Below are positions 10,529 to 19,099 of a stretch of 49,373 nt of DNA, piece by piece. Both the position numbers and the translations under genes were made by a program. The notes below the pieces were generated by a model. That model saw only the letters and a program-made list of their open reading frames with translations, was not told where the DNA came from and searched no databases. The DNA is from Terriglobia bacterium. Lineage in GTDB: Bacteria > Acidobacteriota > Terriglobia > Bryobacterales > Bryobacteraceae. The stretch's first letter is position 1, and each line of letters starts with the position of its first letter. Location: positions 1 to 49,373 of the forward strand of contig JANYJA010000012.1 in the NCBI GenBank assembly GCA_025358575.1. Reading direction: 5' to 3'.

Positions 10529-11431
10529 GTGATCTCCGCTGATTGCAAGCTGTTTCGGGATATTGCTCAGTTGCGCAGTGTGAGTCGAGGGGCGGCCATC
10601 AACGGCATCAGTCAGTCCGCCGCGAGCCAATATATTCAGGAATTGGAAAGAAAGCTCGAATCCGAACTTTTGGACCGTGGCACGCGCCCCCTAACGGTCA
10701 CGACCGCCGGAAAGCTTTTTTTGGACTTCTGCCGCGAGGTGGTTCGTCGCGAAGAGGAGCTGTTGACCGGCCTGGAACAACTTCGCGGGTCGGTTGAGGG
10801 TTCGGTTCGCGTGGCCTCGATTTATTCCGTGGGTCTCTCGGAAATGGCCAGCCTGCGCGAGCAATTCGCTGTGGTCTGCCCGGATTGCCAAGTTCACGTG
10901 GAGTATTTGCGCCCCGAAAAAGTGTATGAAGCAGTGCTGGCGGATCAGGCCGATCTCGGAATCGTCAGCTACCCCGAGCCCAGCCGCGAGATTTCCGTGA
11001 TTCCCTGGCGCGCCGAGCAGATGGCGATCGCGGCGCACCCCGACCATCCCCTTGCCGGACGCTCTCTGCTGCGCCCCGCCGACCTGGAGCAGCTCGATTT
11101 CGTGGCCTTCGATGAAGATCTCTCCATTCGCAAAGAGCTGGATCGTTTTCTTCGGGAGCAGGGTGTCGCCGTCACCGTCGTGATGCAATTCGACAACATC
11201 CAGATGATAAAGGAAGCGGTGGCCCACGGTTCAGGCCTGAGCATTCTGCCGGAGCGGACGATGCAGTTAGAGATCGAGCAAGGGCGGTTAGTGTCGATCC
11301 CGTTTCATGCGCCGGGTCTGGTGCGGCCGGTTGGTGTAGTGCACCGCCGCAAGAAGCGGTTTACGCGGGCCGCGCAGCGGTTTCTGGAAGTGCTGGAGGC
11401 GCATGGGGTGGAGTTGGCGGGCACATTCTAG
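10529..11431 (+). CDS. LysR-family regulator, candidate GltC-like regulator of gltBD
   Basis: This 300-aa product starts with GTG at 10529. The N-terminal winged helix-turn-helix (about residues 5-65) includes SVSRGAAINGISQSAASQYIQELE and the TTAGKLFLDF segment. The C-terminal part is a LysR substrate-binding domain (about 88-295). It is transcribed divergently from gltB across a 109-bp gap that contains a T-N11-A palindrome and a promoter-like pair facing gltB. In Bacillus subtilis a divergent LysR protein, GltC, activates gltAB; a similar role here is inferred from arrangement, not from sequence identity. Its composition belongs to the right-hand (acidobacterial-type) part. Confidence 0.93.
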   Translation: MISADCKLFRDIAQLRSVSRGAAINGISQSAASQYIQELERKLESELLDRGTRPLTVTTAGKLFLDFCREVVRREEELLTGLEQLRGSVEGSVRVASIYSVGLSEMASLREQFAVVCPDCQVHVEYLRPEKVYEAVLADQADLGIVSYPEPSREISVIPWRAEQMAIAAHPDHPLAGRSLLRPADLEQLDFVAFDEDLSIRKELDRFLREQGVAVTVVMQFDNIQMIKEAVAHGSGLSILPERTMQLEIEQGRLVSIPFHAPGLVRPVGVVHRRKKRFTRAAQRFLEVLEAHGVELAGTF

Positions 11432-11440
11432 GGCGGCCTA

Positions 11441-11699
11441 CTAGCGTCGTTCTTCAGACGATGGTCTTCGCCGCTTCGGCGGCAACGCCATCTCGATAAA
11501 TTCATAACTGCCGGGTGTAACCGCATCCATCGCGGCCGTTATTGTCACGCCGTGGCCTCGAACGATCGGCCAAATGTTAGACCCAAGCACGACCAGCGCG
11601 AGTCGACGGCCCGCCAGGTTCGACGAACGTTGACACGTCGCGCCCAGACAGGAATTGACGCACACCGGCAGGAACGTTTTTGTCAAACAGGATGCGCAA
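11441..11699 (-). pseudogene. Decayed DUF5615 (PIN-like) toxin gene
   Basis: A TTG at 11699 opens LRILFDKNVPAGVRQF, the normal beginning of DUF5615 PIN-like toxins, and overlaps the end of the DUF433 gene. After about 27 residues (…STFVE) the frame leaves the family. In another frame, from about 11620 to the stop at 11441, the family's C-terminal half resumes (NLAGRRLALVVLGSN, then PGSYEFIEMALPPKRRR). From memory of the family, about 34 middle residues, including the second acidic motif, are missing. The evidence is therefore an internal deletion with a frame change. The 81-aa open frame 11441-11686 holds only the C-terminal remnant. Confidence 0.75.
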
Positions 11700-11919
11700 C
11701 GCGGTGGCTCTTGGCGTACGCTACAATCGCCTCGACGCTGTCGACTGGCAATTCAAACTGCTCTGCAATTTCGGACACGCTCACACCATAATCGAAATTG
11801 TCGATAATCGCGCTGACGGGCATCCGCGTCCCGCGAAGCACCAGAGCACCACTTTGCACGCCGGGCTTGATTTCGACTAGCGGGCAATTCGACCAATCGA
11901 TTTCGTCTTGGGTTTCCAT
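11683..11919 (-). CDS. DUF433 antitoxin-like protein
   Basis: The 78-aa product has the features of DUF433: GVQSGALVLRGTRMPVSAIIDNF followed by a predicted helix-turn-helix-like stretch (GVSVSEIAEQFELPVDSVEAIVAY). DUF433 proteins commonly pair with PIN-like DUF5615 toxins and are thought to act as DNA-binding antitoxins. Here the gene is complete and overlaps the start of its presumed toxin, but that toxin is broken. This makes it an orphan antitoxin unless another partner exists elsewhere. Confidence 0.85.
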   Translation of the reverse strand: METQDEIDWSNCPLVEIKPGVQSGALVLRGTRMPVSAIIDNFDYGVSVSEIAEQFELPVDSVEAIVAYAKSHRVAHPV

Positions 11920-12111
11920 CGGGCTATTCCATTAATTATCATTCCACGTTTTGACCCGAGCGCGCAGGGCGAGGGCGCCCATTTCGTTTCAGTCCGTTAC
12001 AATTAAAGGCAAAAAAGCGCGATTCTTCACTGCTTCCAGCCCCACATCGATTCCATCCGCGCGCAATTCCAGGCGGCGTAATATTAGTTTCGGAACTAAC
12101 CAGGAGAACCT

Positions 12112-12492
12112 ATGAAAATCGCATCGACCATCGCCCGCTACTTACTGGGGATCATGTTCACCATCTTCGGGCTGAATGGCTTCCTGCAATTCCTTCCGGC
12201 GCCCCCCATGCCACCACTCGCCGGCCAGTTCTTCGGTGCGCTTATAGCATCGCATTACACCGTTCCCATCTTCCTGGTGCAACTCACGTGCGGCATCCTT
12301 TTTCTCGTTAACCGCTATGTGCCGCTGGCGCTCACATTGATCGGTCCCGTGATCGTCAACATTCTCATTTTCCACGCGCTAATGAATCCCGAGGGCGTCG
12401 CGCCTGGTGCTGTTGCCACTGTCTGCTGGTTTATCCTCTTCAAACGGCTTCGCCCGGCCTTCGACGGCATTTTGCGGAGCCAGAGCACTTAA
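12112..12492 (+). CDS. DoxX-like four-helix membrane protein
   Basis: The 126-aa product is almost entirely hydrophobic, with about four predicted membrane helices near residues 5-25, 45-66, 70-90 and 100-118. The opening MKIASTIARYLLGIMFTIFGLNGF and the F(F/L)GAL…GILFLVNRYVPLAL pattern resemble DoxX/DoxD-like proteins. An AGGAGA site precedes the ATG by 5 nt, which fixes the start. The biochemical role is unknown. It stands alone, between the toxin-antitoxin remnant and the OmpA-family gene. Confidence 0.8.
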   Translation: MKIASTIARYLLGIMFTIFGLNGFLQFLPAPPMPPLAGQFFGALIASHYTVPIFLVQLTCGILFLVNRYVPLALTLIGPVIVNILIFHALMNPEGVAPGAVATVCWFILFKRLRPAFDGILRSQST

Positions 12493-12593
12493 CCGCAATC
12501 AAGACGTGTGTACGATCCAATACTGTTATCCCTGGGTCGGTTCTCCGGCTTTGGCATCCCCCGTGCATGCTTCATGGGCTGAGGTCTAAAACT

Positions 12594-14276
12594 ATGAAAA
12601 CTGGTTTGTCATTGCTGTTAATCGGAGGTTTGGGAGTTGCGGGATTGCAAGCGCAAGAACCAAACCCCACTCAAACTGTCATCCGGCAAAGTGGCGATGC
12701 GCCACAACCCATCTTTCGCGTGACGGTTGTTTCGCGGACAACCAAGGCCGTAAATTTTCATCATCGCAAGGGTTCCACCATGGTTGATTTCCGTGGTACC
12801 GCGCTGATGCCACTCGCAAAAGGCGATGCCAAAGTGGAAAGCAACACCGGCGCGACCAAAGTTCAAACACATTTCGAAAAGATTGGCGATGCCACTCAGT
12901 TCGGCCCGGGCTACCTGACGTACGTTCTTTGGGCGATTACGCCTGAGGGCCGGGCGGTCAACATGGGTGAAGTGGTTAAGAACGACGATGGCCGCAGTCA
13001 CATTGAAGTGGCGACCGACTTACAGGCATTCGGAATGATCGTAACTGCTGAGCCCTATTGGGCGGTGACCGAGCCGAGTGACGTGGTCGTGATGGAAAAT
13101 TTTGTTCGCAACGATACTACGGGAACCATCGAAGAAGTGGACGCCAAGTATGAATTGCTGCAACGCGGCATGTACGAAGGCAATGTAAACCTATCCAAAC
13201 TCGAGCCTTCAAATTTCGATTCTCGCGTGCCCTTGCAACTTCGCGAGGCGCGGACCGCGGTTTCGATTGCACGATTTACCGGTGCGGATAAGTATGCCGC
13301 CGATACTTACCAGAAGGCGTTGATCGATCTCCAAAACGCCAATGATTACTTCTCCAATAAACACGGTGACAAGAAGTCGATGGAAACGAACGCCCGCGAA
13401 GCGGTTCAGATGTCTGAAGACGCTCGCATCATCACTATTCGCAAAATGCGCGCTGAAGCGTTAGACGCTGAGCGTCAGGCGGCTGCCGATAAGGTAGCGT
13501 CCGCCAACGCTAGCGCGGATGAAGCGGCTCGCCAGCGCGCCCTCGCCGAGCAGCAGCGGTTGCAGGCTCAACAACAGAGCGCGCAATCTGAAGCCGAACG
13601 TCTTGCGGCGGATAAGGCTCGCATGGAAGCCGATGAAGCCCGGAAGGCCGCCGAAGCCGCGAGCGCCCTCGCGCAACGAGATCGCGCTGCCGCCGAAGCC
13701 GATCGCGCCGCCGCGGAAGCTGCCCGTCAAGCCGCACTTGCGCAACAGCAAGCTGCGCAAGCCGATGCGGACAAAATGCGTTTGGCCGCGCAGCAAGCCG
13801 AAGCGGAGAAGCAGGAACTTCGTCAGAAACTGCTCACTCAGCTCAACATGATTTTGGCCACACGCGACAGCGCCCGCGGACTAATCGTCAATATGTCGGA
13901 TGTGTTGTTTGACTTCAACAAGAGCACGCTGCGCGCGGGGGCCCGCGAGAAGCTAGCCAAGATCACCGGTATCGTGCTGGCTTATCCCACGCTAAAACTC
14001 GCGATTGAAGGTCATACCGATAGCATCGGAACCGACGTGTATAACCAGACGCTGTCGGAAAAACGCGCCTATGCGGTGCGTGACTATCTCACAGCCCAGG
14101 GTCTAAATGCGGCGTCGCTCACTGCCATCGGTCTTGGAAAAGCCGACCCGGTTGCATCAAATGATACGGCAGCTGGACGGCAGCAGAACCGCCGTGTGGA
14201 AATGGTGGTCTCGGGTGAAGTGATTGGCACTCCACTCGCTCCCGGCTTGGCCACCGCGCCTACGGCCGCGCGTTAA
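12594..14276 (+). CDS. OmpA-family protein with Ala-rich coiled coil
   Basis: The product is about 560 aa. The ATG at 12594 gives a clean signal peptide (MKTGLSLLLIGGLGVAGLQA); a longer in-frame start 27 nt upstream would add a non-signal extension. Residues about 30-190 form a predicted beta-rich domain. Residues about 285-425 are a long Ala/Gln/Glu-rich heptad region (repeats such as AAEADRAAAEAARQAA) likely to form a coiled coil. The C-terminal about 110 residues are an OmpA peptidoglycan-binding domain with FDFNKSTLRAGA, IEGHTDSIGT, LSEKRAYAV and GRQQNRRVEM. It probably bridges the periplasm and holds peptidoglycan. A rho-independent terminator follows the stop. Confidence 0.9.
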   Translation: MKTGLSLLLIGGLGVAGLQAQEPNPTQTVIRQSGDAPQPIFRVTVVSRTTKAVNFHHRKGSTMVDFRGTALMPLAKGDAKVESNTGATKVQTHFEKIGDATQFGPGYLTYVLWAITPEGRAVNMGEVVKNDDGRSHIEVATDLQAFGMIVTAEPYWAVTEPSDVVVMENFVRNDTTGTIEEVDAKYELLQRGMYEGNVNLSKLEPSNFDSRVPLQLREARTAVSIARFTGADKYAADTYQKALIDLQNANDYFSNKHGDKKSMETNAREAVQMSEDARIITIRKMRAEALDAERQAAADKVASANASADEAARQRALAEQQRLQAQQQSAQSEAERLAADKARMEADEARKAAEAASALAQRDRAAAEADRAAAEAARQAALAQQQAAQADADKMRLAAQQAEAEKQELRQKLLTQLNMILATRDSARGLIVNMSDVLFDFNKSTLRAGAREKLAKITGIVLAYPTLKLAIEGHTDSIGTDVYNQTLSEKRAYAVRDYLTAQGLNAASLTAIGLGKADPVASNDTAAGRQQNRRVEMVVSGEVIGTPLAPGLATAPTAAR

Positions 14277-14289
14277 CTCGCAATTATTG

Positions 14290-14331
14290 CCGCGCTCAGG
14301 ATACTTTTTTTCTGGGCGCGGTGCTTTTTTT
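14290..14331 (+). terminator. Rho-independent terminator of the OmpA-family gene
   Basis: The arms CCGCGCTCAG (14290-14299) and CTGGGCGCGG (14312-14321) form a stem with one non-canonical position around a 12-nt loop. A run of seven T residues lies at 14325-14331. It starts 14 nt past the stop codon and lies within the 3' end of the convergent thioredoxin-like gene. Confidence 0.75.
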
Positions 14332-14862
14332 GGTAATCGTCTTTTCCTTCAGCAAATCCTCAACCGCATCTTTGAAGTTTTTTACCTGATCCCCTTCAAA
14401 AAATTTATCATCCCCGGTTAGCTGCCTCCGAATGACACCTTTGCGATCTATGATTGCGATTTGCGGCATCATCATCTGCATCATGGGCGATCGCTGTAAA
14501 AATTCCAGCACCGCCTGACGGTCGTTGGAGCCGACGGGAAACGGAGGGTTGAAACGCCTAATAAAGCTTGGCACGGCGGCTGCGGCGTTGTCCTCGATAG
14601 CTGAACCCATAACCTGCAGCCCCTGTGCGCCCAAATCGTTCTGAACTTTGACCAGCGACTCGATGGCTTTCTGGCAGTGCGCGCAATAGGTGAGGATAAA
14701 AGCGACAATCACTACTTTGCCCCGCTGCTTGCCGACCAGCATTTGAGAGCCATCGTTCATGTGAATGGCTAGCTCGGGCGCTGGGCGCGGGACTGTTTGC
14801 GCCGCTGCCACCGACACGGTCAACGCCGTGAGAATTGCCAGAGAAATCCACCTGCGCTTCAT
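14296..14862 (-). CDS. Exported thioredoxin-fold (TlpA/AhpC-like) protein
   Basis: The 188-aa product begins with a signal peptide (MKRRWISLAILTALTVSVAAA). It continues as a thioredoxin-like fold of the TlpA/redoxin type: GKVVIVAFILTYCAHCQKAIESL with the CAHC redox pair, an extended central insert, and the PQIAIIDRKGVIRRQLTG strand with its cis-Pro. The probable role is a periplasmic thiol reductase or peroxiredoxin-like function. The Met-rich stretch (SPMMQMMMPQ) before the cis-Pro is unusual. It starts 9 nt after the stop of the upstream metalloprotease gene, suggesting an operon. Confidence 0.85.
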   Translation of the reverse strand: MKRRWISLAILTALTVSVAAAQTVPRPAPELAIHMNDGSQMLVGKQRGKVVIVAFILTYCAHCQKAIESLVKVQNDLGAQGLQVMGSAIEDNAAAAVPSFIRRFNPPFPVGSNDRQAVLEFLQRSPMMQMMMPQIAIIDRKGVIRRQLTGDDKFFEGDQVKNFKDAVEDLLKEKTITKKSTAPRKKVS

Positions 14863-14871
14863 GTGGACATT

Positions 14872-16071
14872 CTAACGCTTATCGGCGAAGCCCTCTTCAC
14901 TCCGAACTCGCGACCCGTCGATCCATAACCGGAAGTAGCCGTCGTCGCCTTCTCCCGCGATCGCCGAGGCGCTGCGCGTCTGCACTTCGCAGCGTTTCCA
15001 TTTGCCGTTTAACACCTTTTGATAGGCCTCGAAAAAATCGCGAGCCGATGCGGGGTCTTTCCATTCCGATGCGTAGAGCAGCATTAGCCGCTTGGTCGCG
15101 CGATGTTCCAGCAATTGATACGAAGATCCGCGCCACTGGGGGGCGATTTGGTCCGAGGTTTCGCGGCTGCCATACTGGCGCATCAGAATGGCATGTTCCA
15201 GTTCTCCGAGAGTGCCTTCGACCAGACGCCGCGAGCCCTTCACCTGTCCCTTAATTTTGGGCGACGTGGGCAGCTCTCCGGCAAAGTAAGCCGCGGGGTG
15301 GAGGATCTGGTGTGTCGAAACCGGCGGAACGCGGAATAACTCAGCGAACGCCGATTTCCCGTCGCGCTGGAACACTGCCTGCTGAAAAGCCATGCCTTGG
15401 GAATATGGAAAGAGCAGCGTTTCGCGCAGAAATAGCGGCGCTCGGTCGTACACCGGATATTGCCCGCCGGAACTATCCGACGCCGCCTTCAGCATTTCAT
15501 GAGCGGTATCCTGGTTGGCTAACGTTCGGCCGGCCCGACGCGCCAATACTTCGGTCATCAGCCACGTGGCCTGACCTTCAACCACGGCTTCGCGCGCCAG
15601 CGATTGCTCGCTATCGTGCTCCACTTTTCGCGTGTATTTTTCGAGCGGGAAATTTTGGTCAGCCAGAGCATGCGCGAGTTCATGCACCAAAGCCACATCG
15701 CGCAAAGACGCGGAGGTCCAATCTGTCATAAACAGTCGTTTACGATGAAAGTCGTAAAACGCCGCGGCCTGCTCGGTCAGTAAGTCGAGAGTGTTTTTTT
15801 TTAGATCGAAATCCGCCGGGACGAAGCCGAACTTTTTCAAGGTCAGTTCTTCCGCGCGAATTTCCTGGGGCTTCACCACTTCGCGAATACGCGCTTCCAG
15901 ATAGCGCGTTACTCCGTCGCGATCGATGGATTGAAAGTGAACTGGGTGTTTAAAACGAAAACCGCTAATCTCGGCGAGCTCACGCATCGGGGCATTGAGC
16001 TCTGGCGACTGCGCCGCGGGCAAGCTGGACACTGCCGCTAAACAAAGCGACAGGAATTTAGTTTTTGCCAA
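14872..16071 (-). CDS. Secreted HExxH zinc metalloprotease-like protein
   Basis: The 399-aa product has a signal peptide (LSLCLAAVSSLPAAQS). The zinc motif HELAH at residues 130-134 follows the short DVALV strand. The downstream EAVVEGQATWLM segment, with conserved Glu residues, is placed to supply the third zinc ligand as in gluzincins. No named peptidase family is certain. Relatives in Acidobacteria are usually annotated only as hypothetical exported proteins. It is followed closely by the thioredoxin-like gene and preceded by a 40-aa membrane protein gene on the same strand. Confidence 0.75.
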   Translation of the reverse strand: MAKTKFLSLCLAAVSSLPAAQSPELNAPMRELAEISGFRFKHPVHFQSIDRDGVTRYLEARIREVVKPQEIRAEELTLKKFGFVPADFDLKKNTLDLLTEQAAAFYDFHRKRLFMTDWTSASLRDVALVHELAHALADQNFPLEKYTRKVEHDSEQSLAREAVVEGQATWLMTEVLARRAGRTLANQDTAHEMLKAASDSSGGQYPVYDRAPLFLRETLLFPYSQGMAFQQAVFQRDGKSAFAELFRVPPVSTHQILHPAAYFAGELPTSPKIKGQVKGSRRLVEGTLGELEHAILMRQYGSRETSDQIAPQWRGSSYQLLEHRATKRLMLLYASEWKDPASARDFFEAYQKVLNGKWKRCEVQTRSASAIAGEGDDGYFRLWIDGSRVRSEEGFADKR

Positions 16072-16150
16072 AAAGATCCCCGGACCGCGCCATCACCTTG
16101 TATACAGAATAGCGCGCTACAATTAGCGCATACGGGATCCGAAAACGGGA

Positions 16151-16273
16151 TTAAAGTTTCTGTCGGCGTGCCGGGTCGATGGCATGCATCCATGCTCCCA
16201 ACATGGCCTTCTGAAGCAAAAACGCGGCTCCTAGACTTCCACAGAGCGTTGCGCCAATCACGAAAACTTCCAT
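16151..16273 (-). CDS. 40-aa single-span membrane protein
   Basis: A short frame from ATG 16273 encodes 40 residues. They contain one hydrophobic segment (VFVIGATLCGSLGAAFLL) followed by a basic C-terminus (ARRQKL), so the likely topology is N-out/C-in. GAGGTGA lies 5 nt upstream of the ATG, a better ribosome site than many larger genes here have. Small proteins with the same GSLGAAxxLQ pattern occur in Acidobacteria to my recollection, but I know no function. It is divergent from the glucarate dehydratase gene with only 40 bp between the start codons, and it lies 79 nt upstream of the metalloprotease gene. Confidence 0.65.
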   Translation of the reverse strand: MEVFVIGATLCGSLGAAFLLQKAMLGAWMHAIDPARRQKL

Positions 16274-16313
16274 CTCTCTCACCTCGCAATTCCTTAAGCA
16301 TCCAGAGCGCCAT

Positions 16314-17621
16314 ATGAAAATTTCTTCAGTTACGCTGCATCCCATTGCCATCGCCGACCCGCCCTTGCGCAGTTCTTACGGATTGCATGCGCCGTTCGCC
16401 CTTCGCACCATTGTGGAGATTAAGTCGGACGATGGCATCACAGGCTTCAGCGAGACTTATGGAGGCGATGGCCCGCTTGGGGCGCTCGAAGCGATGAAAC
16501 CTCGCCTGCTAGGCATGAACCCATTTCGCCTCGCGGGTCTATTTCAATCGCTGACCGGGTCTTCGTCGGACGTTCCAGGGGGACACTCCCAAACCTGGCT
16601 TGTCCCCGGCGAAAATCCGCTGGATCTTCATACGCGCACCTTTGCGGCTATTGAAATCGCATGCCTCGATCTCATTGGCAAAGCTGTCAATCAGCCGGTC
16701 TGCGAGGTGATCGGCGGGCGAGTGCGCGATGAGGTCTGCTTTTCGGCGTATCTCTTCTATAAACACGGCGGCGGCGGTGGAATTGGCAGCGACAAGTACG
16801 ACGATGAATACGGTGAGGTGCTCGATCCCGCGGCCACGGTACGCGAAGCGCGGCAAATGATCAAGCAATACGGTTTCCGCGAGATAAAGCTGAAGGGCGG
16901 CGTTCTGGAGCCGTCGCTCGAAATCGAATCCATCCGCCAACTCAGGCAGGCATTCGGAGAGTATGTTCCGCTTCGAATCGATCCAAACTGCGCTTGGTCC
17001 ATGGACACATCGGTCGAAGTTGGACGCGCGCTCCAACACGAACTTTCGCACGGCGGTTACCTGGAAGACCCCTGCGCCGGTCTGGATGGAATGGCGGAAG
17101 CACGGCGCCGACTCACCTCCGACGGAATTCATACGCCGTTCGCCAGCAACGTTGCGGTCACGTCATTTCCAGACGTGGTTCAGGCCGCGAAATACGATTC
17201 CGTCCAGATTGTTCTCTCGGACCCGCACTATTGGGGTGGAATGCGCCAATTGCAGTTCCTGTCTCACCTCTGCGGCACTCTGGGAATGGGCCTTTCGATG
17301 CACTCGAACAGTCATCTGGGCATCAGCCTGATGGCGATGACGCACGTGGCTGCCGCGTGCCCCAACCTGACCTACGCTTGCGACACCCACTACCCGTGGC
17401 AATCGGCGCGCGATGAAGTTGTGGAAGGCGGCCGCATCAAATTTCACAACGGCGCGGTGGCCATTCCGGACAAGCCCGGCCTGGGAATTTCAATTGACTG
17501 GGATCAGCTTGCGCGCGGCCGCGAACGATACGAAAAAATTCCCTACCGTAAGCGGGACGACCAAGCCGAAATGCGGCAGCACGTAGATCCAAACTGGAAA
17601 CGCGTGCTTCCGCGATGGTGA
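16314..17621 (+). CDS. gudD: Glucarate dehydratase (enolase superfamily)
   Basis: This 435-aa product has the family length. It converts D-glucarate to 5-dehydro-4-deoxy-D-glucarate. The catalytic set of the GlucD subgroup is visible: K192-L-K194, metal ligands D223, E251 and N279, the D303 of SDPHYWGGMRQ, and H330 in MHSNSHLGISLMAMTH. The C-terminal ACDTHYPWQ is also typical. It is followed on the same strand by the gene for the next pathway enzyme at 18065, with a transposase remnant between. The start ATG is 40 bp from the divergent small membrane gene. Confidence 0.93.
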   Translation: MKISSVTLHPIAIADPPLRSSYGLHAPFALRTIVEIKSDDGITGFSETYGGDGPLGALEAMKPRLLGMNPFRLAGLFQSLTGSSSDVPGGHSQTWLVPGENPLDLHTRTFAAIEIACLDLIGKAVNQPVCEVIGGRVRDEVCFSAYLFYKHGGGGGIGSDKYDDEYGEVLDPAATVREARQMIKQYGFREIKLKGGVLEPSLEIESIRQLRQAFGEYVPLRIDPNCAWSMDTSVEVGRALQHELSHGGYLEDPCAGLDGMAEARRRLTSDGIHTPFASNVAVTSFPDVVQAAKYDSVQIVLSDPHYWGGMRQLQFLSHLCGTLGMGLSMHSNSHLGISLMAMTHVAAACPNLTYACDTHYPWQSARDEVVEGGRIKFHNGAVAIPDKPGLGISIDWDQLARGRERYEKIPYRKRDDQAEMRQHVDPNWKRVLPRW

Positions 17622-17631
17622 TCCGTCATTC

Positions 17632-17994
17632 CTATTCCGTATGGGCGCTCGACCAAGGCCACTGCTCCGGCCGCGATACTAACCCGGCCTGCACCGGGAA
17701 CCGTTCCATAAACCATACTAATTCCGCGCATTCCAAACTGCTTCGAATCCAGCGATATTGGTAAGTCGGCGGCGTCGCCCGATGGGTCGTTTTGGTGATG
17801 GATTGCATGATGTGCGAAACGCCAGCTTTAGGATAGACCAACATGCGAACTTCATTGTTCACGATGACCCACGAACGCAAATCGTAGAGCCGGAGGCGGC
17901 TCTCGCCAGATTGAATACCTTTCTTTCCCGCTTGGGCAGCGCCGTTGGCGTGGGAGGCACCTGGCAATTGCCACGTTAAGAATAGTGGTGTCAT
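17632..17994 (-). pseudogene. RAYT (Y1/HUH transposase-type) remnant
   Basis: An open 120-codon frame ends with …WIRSSLECAELVWFMERFP, then PVQAGLVSRPEQWPWSSA, the signature C-terminus of REP-associated tyrosine transposases. It starts with LFLTWQLPG, typical of their N-terminus. The catalytic HUH motif (normally PNHVH) is replaced by NNEVR. Much of the middle, including the tyrosine helix, is missing, so it cannot be an active nuclease. It is antisense to and between the two glucarate genes. I saw no REP palindromes beside it. Confidence 0.7.
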
Positions 17995-18064
17995 GTAAAT
18001 TGTCCTGTCATATCTTCATCGGCGGATTTTCGTGAAACTTTAGGCGTGTGTTACAACAAAAAAT

Positions 18065-19018
18065 GTGACTCATCGACAATTTGCCAGCCGCCTGACTGGC
18101 GTTTTCGGATTTCCGGTTACCCCTTTCCGCTCCGATCTTTCGCTTGACTTGAACGCGTTGGCTCGAAACGTTTCGGAAATGGCCGAACATCCATTCTGCG
18201 CCATGGTGGCCGCGGGCGGCACGGGGGAACTCTATTCGCTCTCGCCTGGTGAAATCGAGAAGGTGGTTCGCGTCACCGTGGAAGCCGTCGCGGGGCGTAT
18301 GCCAGTGGTCGCCGGGACTGGATTCTCAACGGTCCTGGGCACCGATATCGCGCGCCGCGTGGAAGCCGCGGGAGCGCAATGCCTTTTGGTATTACCGCCA
18401 TATTATTCCAACGCCCCGGAGGAAGGTTTGTTCGCTTACTATCAGGCCATCGGCGCAGCCACGGCGTTGCCCATGATGGTGTATTCACGGGATTGGGCGG
18501 CGTTCACTCCGCAAATGGTGTCGCGGCTGGCGGATCTGGTTCCGTCGCTGGTTGCATGGAAAGACGGGCAGGGCGATGCCCGCAAACTCCAGCGCATTAT
18601 GGCTCATGTCGGTGATCGTTTGGCATGGCTCGGCGGGCTTGGTGACGACGTGGTTCCCCCCTATTTTTCGGTGGGTGTGCAGGCATTTACTTCAAGCATT
18701 TCGAATATCGCTCCGCGAGTGTCGTTGGCGCTTGCCGATGCCGGCATCAAGGGTGATTCGAAACGGTTGACCGAGCTAATGAATCGCTACGTGCATCCGC
18801 TCTACGCCATTCGCGATCGCGCCAAAGGCTACGAGGTCGCGGTGATGAAGTCGGCGATGGAAATTCTAGGCTTGCCGGCCGGTCCGGTGAGGCCGCCGCT
18901 GATGAATTGCCGTCCAAACGACGTGGCGGACATTGCCAAGCTGATGGATGTTTACGCCGATATGTTGGGTAAGAGTGAATCGCGCTCCTCGGTGGAATCG
19001 GGCGCGGTTTCAAGGTAG
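18065..19018 (+). CDS. kdgD: 5-dehydro-4-deoxyglucarate dehydratase (DHDPS/NAL family)
   Basis: The 317-aa product begins with GTG at 18065 with no strong ribosome site. It is a TIM-barrel Schiff-base enzyme with AAGGTGELYSLS, LPPYYSNAPEEG, the tyrosine of MMVYSRD (Y140) and the catalytic lysine K166 in VAWKDGQGD. The KDGxGD form is typical of KdgD. It dehydrates and decarboxylates the GudD product to 2,5-dioxopentanoate. A dehydrogenase to 2-oxoglutarate would be needed next and is not in this window. Confidence 0.9.
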   Translation: MTHRQFASRLTGVFGFPVTPFRSDLSLDLNALARNVSEMAEHPFCAMVAAGGTGELYSLSPGEIEKVVRVTVEAVAGRMPVVAGTGFSTVLGTDIARRVEAAGAQCLLVLPPYYSNAPEEGLFAYYQAIGAATALPMMVYSRDWAAFTPQMVSRLADLVPSLVAWKDGQGDARKLQRIMAHVGDRLAWLGGLGDDVVPPYFSVGVQAFTSSISNIAPRVSLALADAGIKGDSKRLTELMNRYVHPLYAIRDRAKGYEVAVMKSAMEILGLPAGPVRPPLMNCRPNDVADIAKLMDVYADMLGKSESRSSVESGAVSR

Positions 19019-19099
19019 GGTGAGCGTTACAAAAAATTAGTTTCGATCTAAAGTAATTCCACGCTCCGGCCGATCAATGACCCATGCGTCCGGGGCTGC

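Noticed and set aside
14290-14331. Bidirectional use of the OmpA terminator
   Set aside because: On the minus strand the stem is followed by CAATAATTGC, not a T run.
16038-16313. 91-codon minus-strand frame upstream of the metalloprotease
   Set aside because: It overlaps the better-supported 40-aa gene in another frame and the metalloprotease start, and it has irregular composition.
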